Below, piece after piece: positions 1 through 5,606 of a stretch of 5,606 bases of DNA. Numbering within the stretch: the stretch's first letter is position 1; each line of letters opens with the position of its first letter. Both the position numbers and the translations under genes were made by a program. The stretch spans positions 1 through 5,606 of the forward strand of contig CACYWX010000233.1 of NCBI GenBank assembly GCA_902778205.1. Direction: 5' to 3'. A model generated the notes under the pieces. It ran no database searches and was not told the origin of the DNA. It was given only the letters and a program-made list of their open reading frames with translations. This DNA is from an uncultured Ruminococcus sp. Its GTDB lineage: Bacteria > Bacillota > Clostridia > Oscillospirales > CAG-272.

Positions 1-100
1 GGTGTTCCGCACTCTGCGGAGTGCGGCTCAGGGCTCTGCCCCGAGACCCTGCGACCTTTTGTAAAAGGTCGATCAAAACTTTTGGACTGTTTTGCGACAA
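1..100. repeat. Intergenic cluster of inverted repeats downstream of the operon
   Basis: Three or four hairpin-forming segments lie side by side. Bases 7-14 (CCGCACTC) pair perfectly with 19-26 around a 4-base loop. GGGC at 31-34 pairs with GCCC at 38-41. CGACCTTTT at 52-60 pairs with AAAAGGTCG at 63-71. CAAAAC at 74-79 pairs with GTTTTG at 89-94. No run of T follows any hairpin on either strand, so none is a textbook Rho-independent terminator. The GGGCTCTGCCC and CGACCTTTT hairpins resemble intergenic palindromic repeats I recall from Clostridia genomes, but I cannot name a family. The element may continue left of the window. It could still act as a transcript 3' end or stability structure for the operon. 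Confidence 0.5.
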
Positions 101-145
101 CCCCATTTGTATAATCGGATCATTCTTCTCATTCTTCGGACTGCG

Positions 146-1600
146 TCAGGACCGGGTTCCGGGGATCGGGATCTCGAAGACCGCGACTGCCGCGGGAGGA
201 AGAAACGCCTCGTTCCCGGTAACCGTCCGTGTGACCGGATCGAAGCAGGCGGCGTTCTGAGGTGTGACCTCCGTTGTCGGATCGTCCGGGGCGATTTCGT
301 GCACAATCATGCCGCCCTCCGGCGTTTGTCCGTCCAGCGTCACGGCCAGGGACAGCGGCGTGTCCATGGAGGGATTCACGGCCAGCAGATAAACCCTGTC
401 CTCCCGGATCCCAGCCGTGGCGTCCACGGAACCGTCGCTCCGCACGTCGGCGTACCAGTCCCCGGCATACCGGCCGAACAGACGCATGACCTGCCCCACC
501 GGCTGGAGGTACGGCTTTCCGCTTCCGCGTGGCGTCGGGATCAGAATGGCGTTGACCTGCCAGCGGTTCCCGAAGAAGTCCGCCAGAGTGGCGATGTCCA
601 GCACGTCGCTGTGGCGGAAAATCACATTGAAATTCCGCGCGTAAGCGACGCCGGCCATCCAGGAGGACAGCACGTCGCACCGGTTCCGGCCTCTCAGCGC
701 GAAATGCCCCTCGGTCATGGCCAGCCGTTTGCCGTACGGGGCCACCTGTTCCTTCATCTCCCGGAGCTTTCCGTCCAGAATTGCGGGAACGGACATGAGG
801 TGCTCCCAGGTGTGCGCGGGATCCCGGCGGTATTCCGTGTCGTACAGCGGCGAATCCGGAAGGGCGGAGCCGTAGTGGCAGTGGAAGGCGATGTGGCTCA
901 CCATGTCCCCGGCCGCTTCGCACATGGCGGGTGCCCATCCGCTGTCTCCCCAGGCGATGAGCCGGACGGAGGGATCGGCGTCCAGCGCGGCCCGGGCGAA
1001 CCGGACGGTGGCGGAGACGGCCTGCTTCACATCGTAGCCGTTTTTGTCGTAGGAGGTCTCGTTTCCGATCTGCCACCAGCGGACATTGTAGGGTCCGGAG
1101 GGATCGTGGAGGTTCCGCAGCGGGTCGTCGGGGTCGTTGCAGTAGCGCACCCAGGCCGCCGCCTCCTCCGCCGTGCCGAACCGGTCCTCTCCCTCCCTCG
1201 GATACGCCCAACGCATCCGGCCGTCCGACTCCATGTTGAAGACGAAGAGGGGCTCCGCCCGTTCGGTCTCACCCGCAGCGCGGCAGAATTCGACGAACTC
1301 CCTTGTGCCGACGTGATTGGAATACAGGCCGTCCCAGCAGAGATTCAGCATGGGCTTCCGCTCCGCCATGGGCCCGACGCCCTCTCGCCAGTGATAGTAC
1401 GACGCGAAGCACCCGCCCCAGCGGATCATGCCCGGCCGCAGGGAACGGACCAGCTCCGGAAGCTCCTCGCGCCAGCATTCGCGGACGTAGTCCCATCCGG
1501 CGTCCACCGACGAATCCGCCGTTCCCAGGGGCTCCATGAACTGCATGGCCAGATAAGGGGACACGCGCCATTTCTTCTCCGTGGAAATATTCAGCTTCAT
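146..1600 (-). CDS. Divergent GH51-like alpha-L-arabinofuranosidase
   Basis: This 484-residue protein probably removes terminal alpha-L-arabinofuranose from oligosaccharides in the cytoplasm; no signal peptide or membrane segment is seen. Its length is close to the roughly 500 residues of bacterial intracellular GH51 enzymes. GH51 landmarks occur in order: QFMEPLG (20-26, E23 at the substrate-contacting Glu position), RWGGCFASYYHW (60-71), WREGVGP (71-77), WWQIGNE (175-181), FHCHYG (239-244) and TEGHF (296-300). E181 is the expected acid/base and E297 the expected nucleophile. Their 116-residue spacing resembles that of characterised GH51 enzymes such as G. stearothermophilus AbfA. Two motifs are unusual: the PGG before the Cys is reduced to GG, and the nucleophile lies in TEGHF rather than the usual DEW. 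A C-terminal beta-domain covers about residues 380-480. The ATG at 1600 follows GGGAGG (1607-1612) by 6 bases. It is the third gene of the operon, 41 bases after the GH29 stop. Family placement is fairly sure; the exact substrate is not. Confidence 0.85.
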   Translation of the reverse strand: MKLNISTEKKWRVSPYLAMQFMEPLGTADSSVDAGWDYVRECWREELPELVRSLRPGMIRWGGCFASYYHWREGVGPMAERKPMLNLCWDGLYSNHVGTREFVEFCRAAGETERAEPLFVFNMESDGRMRWAYPREGEDRFGTAEEAAAWVRYCNDPDDPLRNLHDPSGPYNVRWWQIGNETSYDKNGYDVKQAVSATVRFARAALDADPSVRLIAWGDSGWAPAMCEAAGDMVSHIAFHCHYGSALPDSPLYDTEYRRDPAHTWEHLMSVPAILDGKLREMKEQVAPYGKRLAMTEGHFALRGRNRCDVLSSWMAGVAYARNFNVIFRHSDVLDIATLADFFGNRWQVNAILIPTPRGSGKPYLQPVGQVMRLFGRYAGDWYADVRSDGSVDATAGIREDRVYLLAVNPSMDTPLSLAVTLDGQTPEGGMIVHEIAPDDPTTEVTPQNAACFDPVTRTVTGNEAFLPPAAVAVFEIPIPGTRS

Positions 1601-1606
1601 TCCGTT

Positions 1607-1613
1607 CCTCCCT
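1607..1613 (-). promoter_or_regulatory. Ribosome binding site of the GH51-like gene
   Basis: The minus strand reads AGGGAGG, 6 bases before the ATG at 1600. This is a strong anti-16S match with good spacing, and it fixes the start. Longer open frames in other phases across this spot have no comparable site. Confidence 0.75.
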
Positions 1614-1641
1614 GCACATCGAGACCGGACGCATTAGCGGA

Positions 1642-3063
1642 TCAGTACAGGCCGACGAAGGACAGCACGGGGCAGACGCGGGAGTCCAGGATCCGGATCC
1701 GGACGGCGTCGGTCTTCACCGGTTCGAACCGGAGGAGCTTCTGATAGCCCACCGTGGTCCCGGAGGCGATCTCCCGCCATTCTCCGCCGATCCGCGCGTC
1801 CATGGCAAACCGCTCGATCCGCTGGCCCATGGGGATGTGCTCCTTCAGCTTCAGGATGGAAATCTCCCGCTCCCCGGGCAGGGTGACGGTGACGGATACC
1901 GCGTTATCGCCGTCGAAGGGCTTATAGTACGCTTCATAGCTGTCCGTCCGGAGGTGGTCCGCCGTATTGTAGCCGTCGTCCGGTCCGTCGAACTCCGCGT
2001 CCGCAGCCAGATTCACGGCGAAGAGGCGGCGCAGGGCATCCCCCATTTCCGCCAGGGCCGCCGTGTCGTTCTCGTGGAACAGGCCCCGTCTGTCCGGCGG
2101 GATGTTCAGAAGCAGGGTGGAGTTGCCTCCCACGGAGCGGAACCACAGCTCCACCAAATTCTCGGGGGAGCGGACCCTGGAGTCCTCGGAGGCGTGGTAG
2201 AACCAGCCCGGCCGGATGGAGGTGTTGGTTTCGCAGGGACTCCATTTGAAGCCCGTGGCGTTCCGGAGAAGCTCCCGGCTGCCCAGATCCTGCTGCGTCG
2301 CGTCCAGCCGACGTTCCCGGAAGGCCGCGCCGTCCTCCTTCTGACTGGCCTCCGCCACCTCCGGCGCTTCGCCGAATCCCGTGGGAAGCACAGACCATTC
2401 GCTGGGACGGGTCTGACCGGCCTCGTTGCCGCACCAGCGGATGTCCGGACCGCAGACGGAGATGGCCGCCCCGGGCTGGAGCCGCCGGATCAGGGAGTAG
2501 TAGCGGTCCCAGTCGTAGATCTGTTTCTTTCCGTTGGGTCCCTCGCCGCAGGCGCCGTCGAACCATACCGAGAAGATCTCCCCATAGCCGGTCAACAGCT
2601 CCGTCAGTTGGGCGCAGAAGTAGTCGTCGTAGGCCCGGCCCTGCCCGTATACCGGCTGATTCCGGTCCCAGGGGGAGAGGTAGACGCCGAATTTCAGACC
2701 CCGCTCCCGGCAGGCGTCGGATACCTCCCGGACCACGTCGCCCTGTCCGTTTTTCCAGGGGGAATTCCGGACGGAGTGGGAGGTCAGGGCGGAGGGCCAC
2801 AGGCAGAACCCGTCGTGGTGCTTGCAGGTGAGGATCAGTCCCTTCATGCCGGCGGAAACCAGGGCGTCCGCCCACTGTCCGGCGTCGAAGGCCGTGGGAT
2901 TGAATACGGATTCCGGTTCGGTACCGTCTCCCCATTCCCGGTCGGTGAAGGTGTTGACGGTGAAATGGACGAAGGCATAGAATTCCATCTGCTCCACCGC
3001 CAGCTGACGGGGCGAGGGATGGATCTTGACCAGGGCTTGATCGAATATGAAATCGGGATACAT
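1642..3063 (-). CDS. GH29 alpha-L-fucosidase, GH29-B-like
   Basis: This 473-residue retaining alpha-L-fucosidase lacks a signal peptide and is predicted to be cytoplasmic. The catalytic barrel covers about residues 1-345. It shows the family motifs HFTVNTFTDREWGDG (33-47), CKHHDGFCLW (80-89), VYLSPWDRN (127-135) and SVWFDGA (165-171), with D169 as the expected nucleophile. E214, in CGNEAG (211-216), is the likely acid/base. The 45-residue gap matches the pair I recall for the GH29-B enzyme of Bifidobacterium infantis (D172/E217). SIRPGWFYH (282-290) is also typical of this branch. Residues 350-473 look like a second beta-sandwich of the F5/8 type, also usual in GH29-B. That subfamily generally cleaves alpha-1,3/1,4-linked fucose in branched structures. 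The frame is open further upstream, to 3369, but the ATG at 3063 has a clear ribosome binding site, matches the usual N-terminus, and avoids overlap with the GH31 gene. The gene sits 56 bases after GH31 and 41 before the GH51-like gene. Family is near certain; linkage preference is inferred. Confidence 0.93.
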   Translation of the reverse strand: MYPDFIFDQALVKIHPSPRQLAVEQMEFYAFVHFTVNTFTDREWGDGTEPESVFNPTAFDAGQWADALVSAGMKGLILTCKHHDGFCLWPSALTSHSVRNSPWKNGQGDVVREVSDACRERGLKFGVYLSPWDRNQPVYGQGRAYDDYFCAQLTELLTGYGEIFSVWFDGACGEGPNGKKQIYDWDRYYSLIRRLQPGAAISVCGPDIRWCGNEAGQTRPSEWSVLPTGFGEAPEVAEASQKEDGAAFRERRLDATQQDLGSRELLRNATGFKWSPCETNTSIRPGWFYHASEDSRVRSPENLVELWFRSVGGNSTLLLNIPPDRRGLFHENDTAALAEMGDALRRLFAVNLAADAEFDGPDDGYNTADHLRTDSYEAYYKPFDGDNAVSVTVTLPGEREISILKLKEHIPMGQRIERFAMDARIGGEWREIASGTTVGYQKLLRFEPVKTDAVRIRILDSRVCPVLSFVGLY

Positions 3064-3071
3064 GCTTTTTT

Positions 3072-3077
3072 CTCCTT
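3072..3077 (-). promoter_or_regulatory. Ribosome binding site of the GH29 gene
   Basis: The minus strand reads AAGGAG, then 8 A-rich bases to the ATG at 3063. This decides the start: the same reading frame stays open for about 100 codons more, into the 3' end of the GH31 gene. The upstream part lies in the intergenic gap and antiphase to GH31, and its residues look nothing like a fucosidase. Confidence 0.8.
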
Positions 3078-3119
3078 TTGATTGACAGGGCAGGATTATG
3101 GCGGAACGGGATCCGTCGC

Positions 3120-5441
3120 TTATTCTTCGGTGTAACCCACGTTGTCTCCGGTCACCGCGATGCGGAGTCCCATGGGAGTGTCCTCCGCCGTGCCGCCCGT
3201 GAGACCCTCCACCCGGTGGATGCCGCACAGCAGCAGGGAGACGTTCTTCCGCCCGCCGGTGAAGCGGTGGATCACGGTTTTGCCGATCCGTCCGGCCTCG
3301 TCCCGGAGCACGGTCCTGCCGGAGAGATCCCGCACCGTGCATACCGCGCCGTCGCCCATGGCATAGCACCGGAGGGTGACGCCGTCGGCATAGTCGTACA
3401 CCGCGTCGCGCTCGTTCGATCCCACGGCGACGATGGAATTCTCACGCACCAGCAGGGGCAGGGTGAAGAAGCCGTGGTTTTCCCGCACGAAGCGGCCGCC
3501 GGCCTTCTCCTCACCGGTGAACCAGTCGGTCCAGCGTCCCTCGGGGAGATAGTATTCCACGTCCCCTTCCTTTGTAAACACCGGCGCAGCGAGAAGACTG
3601 TCTCCCAGCATGTACTGGGTGTCAAGATCGGCGGCGCACCGGTCTCCCGGGTACTCCAGCACCATGGCCCGCATCATGGGGACGCCGGTCTCGTGGGTGC
3701 GGCAGGCTTCGTCCCACAGATAGGGCATGAGGGAGCATTTCAGCCTGGCGAAGGTCCTCAGCACGTCCACGGATTCCTCCCCGAAGAGCCACGGGACCCG
3801 GTAGGAGCCGGAGCCGTGGAGGCGGGAATGGGTGGACAGGAGCCCGAAGGCAGACCAGCGGTTGTAGACGTCGGCCGTTGCTGTGCCCTCGAAGCCGGAG
3901 ATGTCGTGGCTCCAGAAGCCGAAGCCGGACAGGGTCAGGGACAGACCGGCCCGGAGGGATTCGTTCATGGAGAGGTAGTTGGAGTTGCAGTCGCCGCCCC
4001 AGTGGACGGGGAATTTCTGCCCTCCGGCGGTGGCGGAACGGGCGAAGAGACAGGCCTCCCCGACGCCGCGCTCCCGCTCCAGAAGCTCAAAGACGCATTT
4101 GTTGTAGAGATAGCTGTAGTAGTTGTGCATCTTCACGGGATCGCTGCCGTCGTGATAGATGACGTCCGTGGGGATCCGCTCGCCGAAGTCGGTCTTGAAG
4201 CAGTCCACCCCGTCCTCCATCAGCGATTTCAGCTTTCCCTGATACCATTCGCAGGCCACGGGATTGGTGAAGTCCACGATCCCCATGCCCGCCTGCCACA
4301 GATCGGTCTGCCACACGTCGCCGTCGGGCTTCATCAGCAGGTACCCGGCGTCGGCGGCCTCCCGGAAGGCGGGGGATTTCTGGCCGATATAGGGGTTGAT
4401 CCAGACGCAGATCTTCAGGCCCCGGTCGTGGAGCTTTTTGAGCAGCCCCCGCACGTCGGGGAAGACGTTTTTGTCCCATTCGAAGCCGCACCACTCGTTC
4501 TCCCGCATCCAGTAGCAGTCGAAGTGGAAGACGTGGAGGGGAATGTCCCGCTCCAGCATGCCGTCCACCATGGAGAGTACGGTTTTCTCGTCGTAGGAGG
4601 TGGTGAAGGAGGAGGTGAGCCAGAGGCCGAAGGACCAGGCCGGGGGCAGGGCGGGGCGTCCGGTGAGGGCCGTATAGTTCCGGAGCACATCCTTCATGTC
4701 TCCCCCGCCGATGACCATAAAGTCCAGCCGCTCACCGGGGACGGAGAACTGGGCGCGGGTCACCATTTCGGAGCAGAGCTCGTAGGACACCCGGTCCGTG
4801 GAGTTGACGAAGACGCCGTAGCCGCGGCTGGAGATGTAGAAGGGGATGTTCTTGTAGGCGATCTCGGTACAGGTGCCGCCGTCCTCGTTCCACATGTCCA
4901 CGACCTGGCCGTTCTTGACGAAGGGGGTGAACCGCTCGCCCAGGCCGTAGAGCTTCTCTCCCAGGTTCACGTCCAGCTGAGCCCGCATAAAGGGGCCCTG
5001 GGGCGTGGTCATATAGGAGATCATGGATTTGCCGTACCGCTCGCCCACGGCGGTCAGGAGGCGGTCCTGATAATAGAAGGTGAAGAGGGCGGGATTCTTC
5101 CGGATCACAAGGGAGGTTGAGCCGCTCTTTACGGTGACGGTGTTCCCGTCGTCCCGCACGTCCAGGGGGCAGGGAACGGTGTTCAGCTCGAATTTCGGCT
5201 CCTTTCTCCGTCCTCCGGCGAAGTGTACGGCCTCCAGGCGGATGATGTCCGGGGCGGGGGAGGAGACGGTCAGCTCCAGAACGGGACCGCCCATGGCCCG
5301 GGCGTCGTGGCCGTAATTGACGATATACAGGTAGAGGGAATCGCCGTTTTCGGAGCGGTCGAGGCGGGTCTCGCGGATCTGGACGGCGTCGCAGGAGTCC
5401 ACGCCGGGCAGGTTCATCCAGTAGCCTTTGGTGAATTTCAT
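3120..5441 (-). CDS. yicI: GH31 alpha-xylosidase, YicI type
   Basis: This 773-residue cytoplasmic enzyme should release alpha-D-xylose from the non-reducing end of isoprimeverose-type units and xyloglucan oligosaccharides. It aligns from end to end, as I remember it, with E. coli YicI (772 residues), with long near-identical blocks such as WSFGLWLTSSFTTSYDE (269-285), VFHFDCYW (304-311), LKICVWINPYIGQKSP (342-357), CFKTDFGERIPTDV (414-427) and KFPVHWGGD (476-484). D418 is the nucleophile and D484 the acid/base (YicI D416 and D482). The residues that mark alpha-xylosidases in YicI are kept at F279, C309, W347 and K416; the fifth, F308 of YicI, is Y310 here. Domains: N-terminal beta-sandwich about 1-247, barrel 248-585, two C-terminal beta-domains to the end. 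The ATG at 5441 is chosen because GGAAAGGGG lies 7 bases upstream and the protein then starts like YicI. An in-frame ATG at 5477 lies inside the promoter -10 and cannot be used from that promoter. It is the first gene of the operon. Related GH31 alpha-glucosidases are a less likely reading. Confidence 0.96.
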   Translation of the reverse strand: MKFTKGYWMNLPGVDSCDAVQIRETRLDRSENGDSLYLYIVNYGHDARAMGGPVLELTVSSPAPDIIRLEAVHFAGGRRKEPKFELNTVPCPLDVRDDGNTVTVKSGSTSLVIRKNPALFTFYYQDRLLTAVGERYGKSMISYMTTPQGPFMRAQLDVNLGEKLYGLGERFTPFVKNGQVVDMWNEDGGTCTEIAYKNIPFYISSRGYGVFVNSTDRVSYELCSEMVTRAQFSVPGERLDFMVIGGGDMKDVLRNYTALTGRPALPPAWSFGLWLTSSFTTSYDEKTVLSMVDGMLERDIPLHVFHFDCYWMRENEWCGFEWDKNVFPDVRGLLKKLHDRGLKICVWINPYIGQKSPAFREAADAGYLLMKPDGDVWQTDLWQAGMGIVDFTNPVACEWYQGKLKSLMEDGVDCFKTDFGERIPTDVIYHDGSDPVKMHNYYSYLYNKCVFELLERERGVGEACLFARSATAGGQKFPVHWGGDCNSNYLSMNESLRAGLSLTLSGFGFWSHDISGFEGTATADVYNRWSAFGLLSTHSRLHGSGSYRVPWLFGEESVDVLRTFARLKCSLMPYLWDEACRTHETGVPMMRAMVLEYPGDRCAADLDTQYMLGDSLLAAPVFTKEGDVEYYLPEGRWTDWFTGEEKAGGRFVRENHGFFTLPLLVRENSIVAVGSNERDAVYDYADGVTLRCYAMGDGAVCTVRDLSGRTVLRDEAGRIGKTVIHRFTGGRKNVSLLLCGIHRVEGLTGGTAEDTPMGLRIAVTGDNVGYTEE

Positions 5442-5448
5442 TGGGAAG

Positions 5449-5457
5449 CCCCTTTCC
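5449..5457 (-). promoter_or_regulatory. Ribosome binding site of the GH31 gene
   Basis: The minus strand reads GGAAAGGGG, 7 bases before the ATG at 5441. It selects this start over the in-frame ATG at 5477. A weak 4-base inverted repeat (GGAA with TTCC, 5444-5457) encloses part of the site; it is probably too short to matter. Confidence 0.65.
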
Positions 5458-5475
5458 GATGGTTGGTTTACGGGC

Positions 5476-5504
5476 ATTATACCATATCCGTCGGGAAATT
5501 GGAA
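5476..5504 (-). promoter_or_regulatory. Extended -10 promoter of the three-gene operon
   Basis: The minus strand has a perfect TATAAT (5481 to 5476), preceded by TG one base away, giving the extended form TGGTATAAT (5484 to 5476). A weak -35, TTCCAA (5504 to 5499), lies 17 bases upstream and matches TTGACA at three of six bases, so the extended -10 probably carries the recognition. Transcription should begin near 5469, leaving a leader of about 28 bases. I see no convincing operator or catabolite-response (cre) site around it. Confidence 0.7.
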
Positions 5505-5525
5505 CGGGCCGGGACAAATCGGGAG

Positions 5526-5545
5526 AAAAAATCCCCGGAGGGGGA
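5526..5545 (-). terminator. Possible small Rho-independent terminator of an upstream gene
   Basis: On the minus strand TCCCC (5545-5541) can pair with GGGGA (5536-5532) around a 4-base loop, and TTTTTT (5531-5526) follows at once. The stem is only 5 base pairs but GC-rich. It would stop transcripts entering from beyond the right edge before the operon promoter. No coding end is visible in the remaining 60 bases, so the gene it would serve is outside the window. Confidence 0.4.
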
Positions 5546-5550
5546 AGTCT

Positions 5551-5606
5551 GAAATTGGCTCCCTCCCAGAGGGAGCTGTCAGCTGTGCTGACTGAGGGAG
5601 AGTCGG
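5551..5606. repeat. Two-hairpin palindromic repeat of a type seen in gut Clostridia, cut by window end
   Basis: GCTCCCTC (5558-5565) pairs perfectly with GAGGGAGC (5569-5576) around a 3-base loop. GTCAGC (5578-5583) pairs with GCTGAC (5587-5592) around TGT. A second GAGGGAG copy follows at 5594-5600 and could compete for pairing with the first arm. This arrangement (GGCTCCCTC, GAGGGAGCTGTC, a variable loop, then GCTGACTGAGGGAG) matches an interspersed intergenic repeat I recall from many gut Clostridia, especially Oscillospiraceae and relatives. It resembles a non-coding miniature element; no open frame of note is inside it. The right boundary is not visible. Confidence 0.65.

Noticed and set aside
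110..115. TATAAT on the plus strand near the left edge, suggesting a rightward promoter
   Set aside because: No -35 lies at an acceptable distance (TTGCGA is 12 bases away, TTGGAC 22), and no plausible plus-strand gene follows.
121..137. Short direct repeat CATTCTTC at 121-128 and 130-137
   Set aside because: Two 8-base copies just outside the GH51-like stop codon; too short and too few to call a functional element.
92..1744. A 550-codon open frame on the plus strand opposite the GH51-like gene
   Set aside because: It runs in exact codon register with the real gene on the other strand. It is open only because the gene rarely uses TTA, CTA or TCA codons, as expected in GC-rich DNA. It has no ribosome binding site and no recognisable domain.
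1837..3081. A 414-codon plus-strand open frame opposite the GH29 gene
   Set aside because: Same codon-register shadow effect; low-complexity V/G/R/P-rich translation with no family resemblance.
3064..3119. Possible internal promoter or terminator between the GH31 and GH29 genes
   Set aside because: The 56-base gap holds only the GH29 ribosome binding site; I see no -10/-35 pair and no hairpin with a T-run.
3078..5120. A 680-codon plus-strand open frame opposite the GH31 gene
   Set aside because: Also in register with the sense codons, and the translation is rich in H, V, G and P with no known fold. The sense strand matches YicI throughout.
1..5606. CRISPR array, tRNA, rRNA or insertion sequence
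   Set aside because: No regularly spaced repeats, no cloverleaf or rRNA-like segment and no transposase were seen; nearly all of the window is covered by the three enzyme genes.

Overview
The window holds one compact set of three glycoside hydrolase genes, all on the minus strand, so transcription runs from right to left: a YicI-type GH31 alpha-xylosidase (3120-5441), a GH29 alpha-L-fucosidase (1642-3063) and a divergent GH51-like alpha-L-arabinofuranosidase (146-1600). The gaps of 56 and 41 bases, the shared direction, and a good ribosome binding site before each start point to a single operon. A sigma-70/sigma-A-type promoter with an extended -10 lies just ahead of the first gene (about 5476-5504).

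Both edges are intergenic and rich in palindromes. The right edge (about 5551-5606) carries a two-hairpin repeat of a kind I recall as common in gut Clostridia. Between it and the promoter is a small minus-strand terminator candidate that probably serves a gene outside the window. The left edge (1-100), downstream of the last gene, carries several adjacent inverted repeats and no clean terminator.

Host: a GC-rich Gram-positive gut bacterium of the class Clostridia (Oscillospiraceae-like) is my best guess. It rests on strong purine-rich Shine-Dalgarno sites, the TGnTATAAT promoter, the edge repeats and the enzyme content. This is inference, since no taxonomic marker gene is present.

Function: none of the three proteins has a signal peptide or membrane segment, so all should act in the cytoplasm on imported oligosaccharides. 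Their predicted specificities (alpha-xylose, alpha-L-fucose, alpha-L-arabinofuranose) match sugars that decorate plant xyloglucan, so the operon may trim side chains of xyloglucan oligosaccharides. The fucosidase, however, looks like the GH29-B branch, which usually prefers alpha-1,3/1,4-linked fucose, so another fucosylated plant or host glycan remains possible. No transporter, regulator, beta-glucosidase or beta-galactosidase is in view, and the operon may extend left of the window. I do not see a clearly novel system. The least ordinary items are the divergent GH51-like enzyme and the enzyme combination.
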